DNA of 64,000 bases from CAZUSO01 sp964622775 (lineage in GTDB: Bacteria; Bacteroidota; Bacteroidia; Chitinophagales; Chitinophagaceae), in contig CAZUSO010000003.1 in the NCBI GenBank assembly GCA_964622775.1, positions 1-64,000 on the forward strand. Direction: 5' to 3'. Below, in pieces: positions 33,076 through 41,628 of the stretch. Under the pieces are notes generated by a model, which was not told where the DNA came from, made no database searches, and saw only the letters and a list, made by a program, of their open reading frames with translations. Positions within the stretch are counted from its first letter, which is position 1. Each line of letters begins with the position of its first letter. A program made the position numbers and the translations under genes.

Positions 33076-34470
33076 ATGGAGTACGCTATCGTAGATATTG
33101 AAACCACCGGCGGCTATGCATCGGGCGGCAGCATTACAGAAATTGCCATCCGCATTTTTGACGGAGAAAAAGTGACGGATAGCTACGATTCTTTAGTGAA
33201 GCCGTATCATAATATCCCGCTTTATATAACGGCGCTGACCGGCATTGATGCGGACCTGATACAGGACAGCCCGATGTTCAGAGACATAGCAGGAGCGGTC
33301 TTTCAAATGCTGTCCGGAAGAATATTTATCGCTCACAATGTCAACTTTGATTATTCTTTTCTGAAATATCATTTGGAAGATGCCGGTTATACCTGGAATG
33401 CCCGGAAGTTGTGTACCGTTCGCATGGCCAGAAAAATAAAGCCCGGATTGCCTTCCTACAGCTTAGGCAATCTTTGCGAGGCTTTGGATATTCCCGTCAG
33501 TAACAGGCACAGAGCCGGCGGCGATGTGGACGCTACGGTTACATTATTCTCTAAATTGCTGGAGTGGGATATGGAAGGTGTTATTCCTGCTATGCTGAAA
33601 AAAGGCTCCGGGGAACAATTGTTGCCGCCCCACCTGGCCAGGCCGGATTTTGATAAGCTGCCGGGAAAAACCGGTGTGTATTATTTTCATAACGACAAAG
33701 GGCAGGTGATTTATGTTGGCAAGGCAAAGGATATCAGGAAACGGGTAGGGCAACACTTTACCGGTAATAATCCCCATCCTCAACGGCAAAGTTTCCTGCG
33801 GGAAATATACGCCGTCACTTACGAATTATGCGGAACGGAACTCATGGCCTTCATCCTGGAAGCGCTGGAGATAAAAAGGATTTATCCAAAATACAATCGC
33901 GCCCTGAAAAAGTATGAACCTAAGTTTGGACTGTTCGTATATGAGGATTTACTGGGCTATAAAAGAATGTCTGTTGCTAAGTTCAATAAAAGTCTTCTGC
34001 CTGTACAGGTATTTACTACCCGTGAAGGAGGGACAAACAAGTTGCGGGAACTGATCCGGCGTTTTGGTTTATGTGCTGCTTTATGTCGCCTGGGGAGTTG
34101 TGAATTATGTGAGTTAGTGGATAAGAAAAATGATTTGCTTTGTACTGCCGGTCAACCTGCCGAAATCTACAATGAGAAAGTGGATCAGGCGCTTGCATTT
34201 CTGAAAGAAGATACCGGTGGATATTATATCATCGACAAAGGAAGAACAAGCAGTGAAAAGAGCTGTATATGGGTAGAGAACGGTAGTTTTTATGGTATGG
34301 GTTATATTGCTAATGATACTGATGTCAATTCATTGGAAGATATTAAAGACAGCCTTACCCGGTATCAGAACAGTCATTATATCATGCAGTTGATTATCTC
34401 GTTTGTTTGTAAATATCCGAATGGGGTGGTTAAAATTGAAAGCGTTAATCACGATTTAGAAAGTTATTAA
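33076..34470 (+). CDS. DnaQ-like exonuclease fused to a GIY-YIG (UvrC N-terminal-like) nuclease
   Basis: A 464-residue two-domain nuclease. The N-terminal DEDDh exonuclease has Exo I D7-x-E9 (VDIETTG), Exo II in AHNVNFDYSFL and Exo III in HRAGGDVDAT. The second domain starts near residue 195 with the GIY-YIG core GVYYFHNDKGQVIYVGKAKDIRKRV, as in UvrC and Cho. The C-terminal 220 residues include a cysteine-rich stretch (CAALCRLGSCELC) with four to five cysteines that might bind a metal. A similar fusion is known (epsilon-like plus UvrC N-terminal), and Cho cuts 3' of lesions under SOS control. ATG 33076 is preferred to TTG 33067. It probably forms an operon with the LexA-like repressor. Confidence 0.88.
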   Translation: MEYAIVDIETTGGYASGGSITEIAIRIFDGEKVTDSYDSLVKPYHNIPLYITALTGIDADLIQDSPMFRDIAGAVFQMLSGRIFIAHNVNFDYSFLKYHLEDAGYTWNARKLCTVRMARKIKPGLPSYSLGNLCEALDIPVSNRHRAGGDVDATVTLFSKLLEWDMEGVIPAMLKKGSGEQLLPPHLARPDFDKLPGKTGVYYFHNDKGQVIYVGKAKDIRKRVGQHFTGNNPHPQRQSFLREIYAVTYELCGTELMAFILEALEIKRIYPKYNRALKKYEPKFGLFVYEDLLGYKRMSVAKFNKSLLPVQVFTTREGGTNKLRELIRRFGLCAALCRLGSCELCELVDKKNDLLCTAGQPAEIYNEKVDQALAFLKEDTGGYYIIDKGRTSSEKSCIWVENGSFYGMGYIANDTDVNSLEDIKDSLTRYQNSHYIMQLIISFVCKYPNGVVKIESVNHDLESY

Positions 34471-34591
34471 AATTCAAACTGGATGCGCTCATGATGACCA
34501 GCCGGCGCGCGAATCCGTGTGCCAAATGTGTTACGTAGAGCAATCTCCGATTGCGTTTACAATGGCATTGCATCTTATATCGTCGCCTTTC

Positions 34592-35839
34592 CTACCGGTT
34601 CATCAGCACCTTCAGATAAAAGGAGGGTCTGCGTAAACGATTCCTTACCTGCATATCGCTGAACATGCCGCTCAGTGTATCCCGGAGCGATTTGCTTTTC
34701 AGTGATTTATTGACAACCATATTGAACAGCCAGGGATATTTGCAAAGCCTTTGCAGGGTAGCGCTGATTTTAAACTCATCGCCAAAGTAGCGATAGACGG
34801 CATTGTCATAATGTGCTTTCAGAAAAGCAGCGCTGAAATCGCCGGCCTGTATGGCGTCGCGGCATGCCCATGCGGCCAGCATACCGCTATACAGCGCATT
34901 GCCGATACCTTCGCCGCTAAAGGGATCGATGAGGCTGGCGGCATCGCCGGTCAGGAGGTAATTGTCTCCCGAAATGGATTTTTGCTCCATGGCCATAGGC
35001 AGGCCCCAGCCCTGAATCCTGCCTTCTAATTTTGCATTGGTAAAGCGGCGGCTCAAATCGGGATGTGCGGCTATGACTTCCAGCATCCTGTCCCGAAGTT
35101 TTATCTTCTTTTTCCGCACTACCTCCGACAGCATGCCTACGCCTACATTCATACGCCCGTTGGGTAAAGGGAAAATCCAGAAATAGCCCGGTAAAAAGTC
35201 TTTAATGAAATGCAATTCGATAAAATGCTGATCGTCCATCTCCGTTATGTTGGTATAGTAGGCTCGCAGGCCGACACAATACGACTTCTGATTATCGGAC
35301 TGAGGACTAAGCGCTTTTGCCGTCATGCTTTTATCGCCGTCAGCCGCTATCACCACCGGTGCATGGAAATAGGTCATTGTCCCGTTTATCTCAGCGCCTG
35401 CTTTGATCGTGCCGTCGCTCAGCCGTGTTATACTGAGCTTTTTAGCATTTTGAAAAACGGTGGCATAAGGGGAATTTGTCTTTTGAAAAAGAAAATAATC
35501 CAGGTCGAGGCGGGGAGAGGTGAAGCCCGTAACTTCATTGTCTTTACGAGGTGTCAGCCGGAAAGGAACAGGCAGGGGCTTTCCGTTGGGAGCAACAAAG
35601 GTGATGCCATCACAGGGCAAAAACTGCTCCGTTCCGGCAATGATTTCCTGAAGCCAGTCCGGGCTTGCTTTTTTCAGCACTTCTGCCGTTTTCCCGCTAC
35701 AGGCATCTCCGCATACCTTATCGCGTGGAAATACTTCTTTTTCCAGGATGACGTGCGGAATTTTTTCTTTGGATAAAAAAATAGACGCGGCTGAACCGGC
35801 CGGCCCGGCGCCAATAATGATTACGGAAGTGGATTGCAA
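34592..35839 (-). CDS. FAD-dependent oxidoreductase of the geranylgeranyl-reductase type
   Basis: A 415-residue flavoprotein. The N-terminal dinucleotide-binding motif is IIIGAGPAGSAASIFL (residues 7-22); KVCGDACSGK (about 41-50) carries the cysteine-containing segment seen in geranylgeranyl reductase-like proteins; a second FAD motif is LTGDAASLIDPFSGEGIGNAL (about 294-314). Homologues hydrogenate isoprenoid chains or act in polyketide and flexirubin-like pathways; the substrate here is not apparent. The start is TTG 35839, with the GAGPAG motif at the expected distance. It follows the flotillin gene by 60 nt on the same strand. Confidence 0.85.
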   Translation of the reverse strand: MQSTSVIIIGAGPAGSAASIFLSKEKIPHVILEKEVFPRDKVCGDACSGKTAEVLKKASPDWLQEIIAGTEQFLPCDGITFVAPNGKPLPVPFRLTPRKDNEVTGFTSPRLDLDYFLFQKTNSPYATVFQNAKKLSITRLSDGTIKAGAEINGTMTYFHAPVVIAADGDKSMTAKALSPQSDNQKSYCVGLRAYYTNITEMDDQHFIELHFIKDFLPGYFWIFPLPNGRMNVGVGMLSEVVRKKKIKLRDRMLEVIAAHPDLSRRFTNAKLEGRIQGWGLPMAMEQKSISGDNYLLTGDAASLIDPFSGEGIGNALYSGMLAAWACRDAIQAGDFSAAFLKAHYDNAVYRYFGDEFKISATLQRLCKYPWLFNMVVNKSLKSKSLRDTLSGMFSDMQVRNRLRRPSFYLKVLMNR

Positions 35840-35899
35840 ATTGATTTTCTTATTTAATTCATGAATAAAAAAACAGCAGCGCTATGCTTGTCGCATGCT

Positions 35900-37420
35900 T
35901 TATGGTGTGGTATTACCAGACTCCGCTTGTTCTGCTATAGTGTTCCCGGCAGGTTTTTCGCCTTTCAGGTAAGTGGGCAGATTCAGTCCGGCCATATTAA
36001 ACAGGTCATTTAACGGGGGAACCGACTTCATCAGGCCGGATACAAAGTTAGCCGTGGAGCCGTTTCCGGCTTCTCCGTTTCCGGTATCCCACACGGTAAT
36101 TTTATCGATCCTGATATTTTTAATGGCTTCCACCTGAGTCTTGACTAACTCCGGTAATTTTTCAATCAGCAATAACTGGAAGGCATTTGTTGCATCGCCG
36201 CCGGCAGCTTTCACAACACGATCATAACCCTCGGCCTGCTTGGTAAGAATTTCGAAGAGGCCTTTTGCTTCAGCTTCCATCCTGGCAAAGATGGCATCAG
36301 CTTCTCCCTTAGCCTGTAGTCTTATTTTTTCCGCCTCTGCTTCCGCATCAATGATAGCCTTTCTCTTGGCGATTTCGGCAGGCACCACTACATTAGCATT
36401 TTGCGTGGAGCGTTCTCTTTCCGCACGGGCATGCTCTGCTTTTTGCTCTGCCAGATAGGATTCTTCCAACGCTTTTGCGGACTGCACCTTTTCCGCAGCC
36501 ATAGCAATACGTAATGCCTCTGCTTCCTTTTCGCGGCGTTGGGCATCGGAGTTGGCAATCGTAATCTTAGCTTCGTTTTCGCCTTTCACAGCAAGTGAGT
36601 TGGCTTCTGAGGTAGCAATACGGGCATCTCTTTCCGCTTCCGCCTTGCCGATAGCTTCGTCTTTTCCGGCTGCGGCAATACTCACTTCCCGGTCTTTTTG
36701 GGTGACGGCAATCTTTACATCACGATCCCGGTTGGTTTCAGCAATCTGAATATCTTTTCCCCGGTCTGCTTCCGCTTTTCCTATTTCCCCCATCCGCTCC
36801 TGTTCCGCAACGCTGACTTTAGCTTCGTTAATGGCTTTTGCAGCCGCCTCCTTACCCAATGCCTCGATATAACCGGACTCGTCTTTGATGTCGGTTACGT
36901 TTACATTTATCAGCTTTAAGCCGATTTTTTTCAATTCGGTATCTACGTTTTTGGAGATGTTTTCCAAAAATTTATCGCGGTCGGAATTAATTTCTTCAAT
37001 GGTCATGGTAGCAATCACCAGGCGGAGCTGACCGAACAAGATGTCCTTAGATAATTCCTGGATCTGATCAGGTCTGAGGCCAAGCAAACGTTCCGCAGCA
37101 TTGCCCATGGTATCCGGCTCGGTGCTGATGGCAATGGTAAAGCGACAAGGCACATCCACCCGGATATTTTGCCGCGACAGCGCATTGGTCAGATTAGCTT
37201 CAATGGAAATCGGCTTGAGATCCAGAAAGGCAAAGTCCTGGATAACCGGCCATATAAAGGCGCCGCCGCCATGAACACATTTTGCAGAAGAACCGCCGGT
37301 TCGGCCATAGATGACCAGTATTTTATCCGAGGGGCATCGCTTGTACCTTGAGATCAGCGCCATTATAGTGGCAAAAAGCACGACAACGATGACTACGACG
37401 AGGGTAAAGGGACCAAACAT
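35900..37420 (-). CDS. Flotillin-family membrane scaffold protein (FloT/YuaG-like)
   Basis: A 506-residue protein with one N-terminal membrane segment (residues 5-25), an SPFH/Band 7 domain (about 30-200; GAFIWPVIQDFAFLDLKPISIEANL is typical of flotillins), and a long Ala/Glu/Lys-rich coiled coil (about 195-400) with repeated EAE and AEA patterns. It oligomerises at the inner membrane in functional microdomains. The neighbour upstream (37440-38009) is an NfeD-like partner, the same pairing as yuaF-yuaG (floT) in Bacillus. The C-terminus is Pro/Gly/Asn-rich. Confidence 0.93.
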   Translation of the reverse strand: MFGPFTLVVVIVVVLFATIMALISRYKRCPSDKILVIYGRTGGSSAKCVHGGGAFIWPVIQDFAFLDLKPISIEANLTNALSRQNIRVDVPCRFTIAISTEPDTMGNAAERLLGLRPDQIQELSKDILFGQLRLVIATMTIEEINSDRDKFLENISKNVDTELKKIGLKLINVNVTDIKDESGYIEALGKEAAAKAINEAKVSVAEQERMGEIGKAEADRGKDIQIAETNRDRDVKIAVTQKDREVSIAAAGKDEAIGKAEAERDARIATSEANSLAVKGENEAKITIANSDAQRREKEAEALRIAMAAEKVQSAKALEESYLAEQKAEHARAERERSTQNANVVVPAEIAKRKAIIDAEAEAEKIRLQAKGEADAIFARMEAEAKGLFEILTKQAEGYDRVVKAAGGDATNAFQLLLIEKLPELVKTQVEAIKNIRIDKITVWDTGNGEAGNGSTANFVSGLMKSVPPLNDLFNMAGLNLPTYLKGEKPAGNTIAEQAESGNTTP

Positions 37421-37439
37421 AAGATGGAGTATTTTTTAT

Positions 37440-38009
37440 TTAAGACAGTGGGCTTACGATGAGCAGGTTTCTTTCAATACGATTCACAATGATTACGGCT
37501 CCGGAAGGAATAAGTTCTCCTTCGGTCATAGCATCCAATTCGTGGGTGCTGCCTCTCAGGCTGATCTGAACTTTGCCGCGACCCTGCATCTTTGCAGGAA
37601 TGGTCAAATATACTGATCCCGTATGATGCATCAGATGCTCCATATTGAACGTATTGTCTTCCGTTAATTTCAGAATTTGCCGGATGATGATAAAAAACAG
37701 GAGCACAAATGCAAGGCCAACCACCACCGCCAGCAGCATCAACCAGCTTTTGGATTCAATCGTGTTGAAAAATGCGATGCCCGTCCAGCCAAAGCCCAGC
37801 ATAAAATTGATCAGGTTTCGCAGGGTGAACATCTGAAAGGGCGCCTCGGCGTAGGTGAGATCACCGTCAAAGTCTGCATTAATGCCATCGGCATGACCGC
37901 CTCCGGCAAAGGTTAAAACCGTTTGGATAACAAAAATAAGGCTGCTGATGAGCGCTACCCACCAAAAGCCTTGTAGCAAACTATCCATACCTTCCATCCA
38001 GTTCATCAT
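37440..38009 (-). CDS. NfeD/YuaF-like membrane protein, flotillin partner
   Basis: A 189-residue protein with three predicted membrane helices (about residues 14-34, 65-85 and 88-110) and a C-terminal OB-fold-like beta domain (about 125-189; TGSVYLTIPAKMQGRGKVQISL, then HELDAMTEGELIPSGAVIIVNRIERNLLIVSPL). This is the short NfeD plan without a protease domain. It lies 19 nt upstream of the flotillin gene in the same transcript. A -7 box (TATCTTTG on the reverse strand, 38044-38037) lies 28 nt before the start. Confidence 0.85.
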   Translation of the reverse strand: MMNWMEGMDSLLQGFWWVALISSLIFVIQTVLTFAGGGHADGINADFDGDLTYAEAPFQMFTLRNLINFMLGFGWTGIAFFNTIESKSWLMLLAVVVGLAFVLLFFIIIRQILKLTEDNTFNMEHLMHHTGSVYLTIPAKMQGRGKVQISLRGSTHELDAMTEGELIPSGAVIIVNRIERNLLIVSPLS

Positions 38010-38036
38010 AGAAATTGCCGTTTAAAGCGGATGCTT

Positions 38037-38044
38037 CAAAGATA
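38037..38044 (-). promoter_or_regulatory. -7 promoter element of the NfeD-flotillin unit
   Basis: TATCTTTG on the reverse strand is an exact TAnnTTTG match, placing the transcript start near 38032, about 23 nt before the start codon. The -33 region has no clear TTTG. Confidence 0.5.
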
Positions 38045-38074
38045 ATAAAACGTCATGAGCATTTGGTATAAATT

Positions 38075-38100
38075 CCCCTTAGACAGGGGTTTATTTTTTT
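38075..38100 (+). terminator. Terminator-like hairpin with T-run
   Basis: CCCCT (38075-38079) pairs with AGGGG (38085-38089), followed by TTTATTTTTTT. No rightward gene precedes it, so its client is unclear. Confidence 0.45.
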
Positions 38101-38286
38101 CGAAAAAGAAATTGTTTAGCATGTTGATAGTCGGTACGTCATGGATTAGAGGAGCCAGATAATCAACTTGAAATGGTAGCTCTGCCAGGATGAACCACTT
38201 ATTGGGGGAAATTGCAGCATTGTATGCTAATAATCTTTGTTCATTATACCTTGTAAATAATGGTATTGTTAATTTATAATAGATTC

Positions 38287-38321
38287 TTCAGATTTGACAG
38301 CTTTAAATTGTCAAATCTGAA
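38287..38321. repeat. 13-bp perfect inverted repeat
   Basis: TTCAGATTTGACA (38287-38299) and TGTCAAATCTGAA (38309-38321) flank a 9-nt loop. On the reverse strand T residues precede rather than follow it, so termination is uncertain. Confidence 0.65.
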
Positions 38322-38455
38322 AAACAATGGTAAATATATGATATTTATTACATTTTAAATTAAAATTATTACAATTTAACAAATGCAATATTAGTTTTCA
38401 ACTCATCTAAAATACAATTAATACGCAGTAATTGATTGGGAGAAAATTCCCTTAG

Positions 38456-38532
38456 AATTAAATCAACGGGAATGGTTGAAAACGGGCAAAACCCGGCTAT
38501 CATAAGAAACAAGAATCCGGTAAATATTTGAA
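38456..38532. repeat. Dispersed intergenic repeat family R1, copy 2
   Basis: Matches 14521-14596 at roughly 85%. The central hairpin is CGGG-CAAAA-CCCG here versus a shorter CGG-ACAAAA-CCG there. Confidence 0.65.
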
Positions 38533-38635
38533 GGGAATAAACTCCAGACTAAGACACAATCGATTTTGAAGCAAAGAAAACGGGTGCATTGCAAATTTTC
38601 GCACCTGCGAAGTTGCCGGAGCGACAGAAAGTACG

Positions 38636-38730
38636 ACGTCATTGCAACTGCAAGGAACGAAGCAGGAAGCAATCTCAAAAACAGCAATCCTGATGAGATT
38701 GCTTCAAGCGTTCGCAATAACACCAACCCG
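38636..38730. repeat. Large imperfect palindromic element of the GTCATTGC type
   Basis: GTCATTGC and GGAACGAAGC...GCAATCTC on the left are answered by GAGATTGCTTC...CGTTCGCAATA on the right, forming a long interrupted hairpin with an AGCAATCCTGAT loop. From general familiarity this resembles a widespread intergenic palindrome of Bacteroidota (GTCATTGCGA...GCAATGAC); two partial relatives occur at 51633-51703 and near 63913. Confidence 0.55.
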
Positions 38731-38962
38731 TTCGTATGACGAAAAAAGGAGTGACATAATAGGTAATGTGACAATTTGAAATGCATCCAAAAAAACGGTT
38801 AGAAATCTACTTATGGCATGAGTGAACACAACATGCAGTGTACGCCTCAGGAGTTTTCTGCTGAATATTTTGGGAGTTGGTTTTCAAAATCTGTATTTTT
38901 TTCCCGCTATAGTGGATATCCGCTCCCACCTCAAATCCTATTGTACAAACGCATAAAACGCA

Positions 38963-38991
38963 ACAAACCGGAGGACGATACTCCGGCTTGT
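38963..38991 (-). terminator. Hairpin downstream of the PspC gene
   Basis: ACAA-A-CCGGAG (38963-38973) pairs with CTCCGG-C-TTGT (38981-38991), one mismatch. It lies about 100 nt downstream of the PspC gene on its strand and is the best terminator candidate for that unit. Confidence 0.55.
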
Positions 38992-39093
38992 AATCTATAA
39001 ACACGAAAAAAACACCAAATTAAAAAAACACTTTCACTTCTAATTGAAACCGGCAAATATCACCGTATTCCGGTTGGTTTGCAGCACTAATAT

Positions 39094-40983
39094 TTACGGC
39101 AAACTGATTCTTGCCCTCGCAGTATCCTGGTTCGTTTCAGCGGGGTGACTGATATGGCGGGTTTCCCTTTTCATTATATGATATACGCCGTCTTTCCATT
39201 CGCGCGCATCATCTTCGTTAATGGTATAGCTGATATTATTCACCCCGACATGAATATGCATACGTTCATACACATCATCATCTATCCCTTCTGTTCTGAA
39301 TACGCTTCCTTCAGGTACCTGTAGCTCGAATAGGATGCCCTGTCCCCGGAAAGGGCGGCCCGAAGGAAGTACCACGCTTCCTGGCAGATTAATAACATTG
39401 CCTTCCTGAGCTAAATAAAAACTCAGGCTGCCTGCCTCAGCCTGCGCCCGCTCTATGGTGCGGCCGTATGCTTTTTTATGCGCGATCAGATGATAAAGGC
39501 TATCCGGACTGGGAACGATCTCCAGGCGAATATTATTGATCAAAACAGTCGAGTCATCTTTCATCCTGAACCATAAATCGTCATGATCCCATTTTCGAAG
39601 TTTTACGACACCTTTTTGATCGATTACTGCCTGCCTGATGATCATGGTATCATTCGCAGGTTGTTGTATCGCAACGGATTCATCATCGGTAAAGCTGGAA
39701 CGAAAATCATTTATCAGCAATCCGGCAACGGAAACGATACTGAGTATTGCCGCAACAAACAATACGCCAAGGCTGAGGTGGATCCACCGGTTACCCGCAT
39801 TTCTTCTTCCCGATATAAGCCGTACCAATAACCGGATAATGCCATAGAAAGGAACAGTCAGCAGGATAAGCAGGCTAATCCACAGTACCCATTGAATCGT
39901 TTCGGAATCGGTTATCAGACTCTTATAAGGAAAGACAAACATGGAGGAAATTGCTATCCCGAATAATGCGGTAATCAACCCGACTAACACGCTGGCCAGG
40001 ATCAACAGGCAAAATCCCAAAATGATATAGACCAGGATTTTCATTAGCAGTGCAAAGACATTAGGGCCTTTATGGCCGCCAGAATGAGGTGGAGCCGTTG
40101 TCTTTTCTTCCTGCGTTGTCTTACGGTCTTCTGTTCTGATGGCATGACTCAGCGATTGAACATCCACATGCTCGCCGCGCATCTCCAGCTTTTCTGCTAC
40201 TGTTTTCGCTTCAGGAACCGAAGCCCAGAGGATGACATAAAGCAGCAATAAAGTAGGTATGCCGCCTATAAATGCCGGGAGGAAAAAGATATCGTCATCA
40301 ATAATGCTGAAAAACATGGTACCTAATAAAGGCAATACAAACAGCAGGCGCAGAATGACCGGATCTACATGAAAATATTCGGCCAGGCCTGAGCACACAC
40401 CCCCAACGACCTTTCTGTCGGGGTTGCGGTAAAGCCTGCGCCGCAGCCCGGTGATATGCTCCTGCTCATCAGCCGGGAGGATGGCCCAGAGCAATCCGTA
40501 AATGACTACGCCAATACCGTAAGTGAGGCTCACTAAGGCAAATATCACCCTTACGATAACCGGGTCGATGTGGAAATACATGGCAATGCCTCCGCATACG
40601 CCACCGATGACTTTTTCCTTATTGCTGCGGGAAAGGCGTTTGCCGTTATCTGTAAAATAGTTGCCGGCTCCCGGTTGTGGCTCCGGCCCGGATTCATTTA
40701 AGGTTTCTTCGCCACTGGCCTCACTTACGATTTGTTCCGGGCTACCCATAATATTGATCACAGATTGCACATCGGCTTCATTAATGCAGGCCGCGCCTCC
40801 TTTAAGGCGATTCTGGAATAATTCACCGATGCGGTCTTCCATATCGCGCACGATTTCATCACCGCCTTTTTCTCTTCCAAAATATTGTTTCAGCCAGTTG
40901 ACATAATTATGCAATGTTGCAAATGCGCCTTCCTCTATGGGTATCAGGCGGCCGGCAAGATTGATATTGATAATCTTATTCAT
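39094..40983 (-). CDS. PspC-domain membrane protein with two PspC copies
   Basis: A 629-residue membrane protein. The N-terminal domain (residues 1-95; NLAGRLIPIEEGAF...YFGREKGGDEIVRDMEDRIGELF) is the small HAAS-like segment seen in these proteins. It is followed by two PspC domains (about 115-175 and 180-260), each with the R/KxVxGGVCxGxAxYFHxDPVxxRxxF pattern, then several membrane helices (300-440) and a C-terminal extracytoplasmic beta-rich region. PspC is a membrane component of the phage-shock response. ATG 40983 is preferred to GTG 40992 because it puts MNKIININLAG at the start. It follows a PadR regulator gene, a pairing common in this phylum. Confidence 0.88.
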   Translation of the reverse strand: MNKIININLAGRLIPIEEGAFATLHNYVNWLKQYFGREKGGDEIVRDMEDRIGELFQNRLKGGAACINEADVQSVINIMGSPEQIVSEASGEETLNESGPEPQPGAGNYFTDNGKRLSRSNKEKVIGGVCGGIAMYFHIDPVIVRVIFALVSLTYGIGVVIYGLLWAILPADEQEHITGLRRRLYRNPDRKVVGGVCSGLAEYFHVDPVILRLLFVLPLLGTMFFSIIDDDIFFLPAFIGGIPTLLLLYVILWASVPEAKTVAEKLEMRGEHVDVQSLSHAIRTEDRKTTQEEKTTAPPHSGGHKGPNVFALLMKILVYIILGFCLLILASVLVGLITALFGIAISSMFVFPYKSLITDSETIQWVLWISLLILLTVPFYGIIRLLVRLISGRRNAGNRWIHLSLGVLFVAAILSIVSVAGLLINDFRSSFTDDESVAIQQPANDTMIIRQAVIDQKGVVKLRKWDHDDLWFRMKDDSTVLINNIRLEIVPSPDSLYHLIAHKKAYGRTIERAQAEAGSLSFYLAQEGNVINLPGSVVLPSGRPFRGQGILFELQVPEGSVFRTEGIDDDVYERMHIHVGVNNISYTINEDDAREWKDGVYHIMKRETRHISHPAETNQDTARARISLP

Positions 40984-41024
40984 AATTGACACTGTTTAAA
41001 TTTGTATTTTATTCGTGTTATCGT

Positions 41025-41348
41025 TTATTGGGTTAACTGATTTACGGCTTCTGACAACTGCTGCCAGGTATTCTGGAGCTCTAAGTAAAATTGTTCCCCC
41101 TTTTCGGTTAGGGAAAAATACTTTCGCGGTGGACCGGATGTGCTTTCCTCCCATCTGTAACTAAGCAATTCCGAATTTTTTAGCCGTGTGAGCAATGGAT
41201 AGAGCGTTCCTTCCAAAATGGAAAGTCCGGCTGCTTTCATCTTTTCTATAATCTCCGAAGGATACACTTCTTCATTCCGGATTACAGACAGAATACAAAA
41301 CTCCAACACTCCTTTCCGCATCTGAGATTGCGTGTTTTCTGTATTCAT
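41025..41348 (-). CDS. PadR-family transcriptional regulator
   Basis: A 107-residue protein if begun at ATG 41348, which removes an unlikely basic leader that would overlap the promoter. The winged helix spans residues 10-85 (KGVLEFCILSVIRNEEVYPSEIIEKM, then ILEGTLYPLLTRLKNSELLSYRWEES and the GPPRKYFSLTEKG wing), and a single C-terminal helix serves for dimerisation, so it belongs to the short PadR-s2 group. It is 41 nt upstream of the PspC gene and probably represses the pair in the absence of envelope stress or a ligand, by analogy. Confidence 0.92.
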   Translation of the reverse strand: MNTENTQSQMRKGVLEFCILSVIRNEEVYPSEIIEKMKAAGLSILEGTLYPLLTRLKNSELLSYRWEESTSGPPRKYFSLTEKGEQFYLELQNTWQQLSEAVNQLTQ

Positions 41349-41376
41349 AACTATTCTCTTTTTTGGTTTTACAATG

Positions 41377-41408
41377 CAAAGATATATCCATTGCTTAGTA
41401 TTATGCAA
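41377..41408 (-). promoter_or_regulatory. PadR-PspC promoter with an embedded palindrome
   Basis: On the reverse strand TTG (41408-41406) is followed after 21 nt by TATCTTTG (41384-41377). A near-palindrome with outer arms TTGC and GCAA (41391-41408) fills the upstream part of the spacer and the -33 element, well placed for autorepression by PadR. Confidence 0.6.
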
Positions 41409-41628
41409 TACATGGTACTGTTAATAACTATTTTTTAACTATTTTGGAATAAAAACAGAAGCATTTGGTATTTTGTATATACTTGTCATTAGCCCTGTTT
41501 CTGTCGTAATGGTTATTTATGCAGATTTATTTATTTTTTCGAATGGCAAATTGTACTTTTATAACCTGTCCTTATAAAGAGGAGTCAATACGTTCCTTAA
41601 CCCGTACATTAAGCATAAAGCATTTCCA

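Larger units (their letters stand above)
38010..39093. other. Gene-poor kilobase with several hairpins and repeats
   Basis: About 1.08 kb without a credible gene. It contains a CCCCT-AGGGG hairpin with a downstream T-run (38071-38100), a 13-bp inverted repeat (38287-38321), R1 repeat copy 2 (38456-38532), a large GTCATTGC-type palindromic element (38636-38730) and a terminator-like hairpin (38963-38991). Small frames (for example 38807-39004) have no protein-like features. Confidence 0.6.

Noticed and set aside
38807..39004. 65-codon reverse frame in the gene-poor region
   Set aside because: It spans a terminator-like hairpin, is rich in scattered cysteines without a pattern, and matches no family I know.
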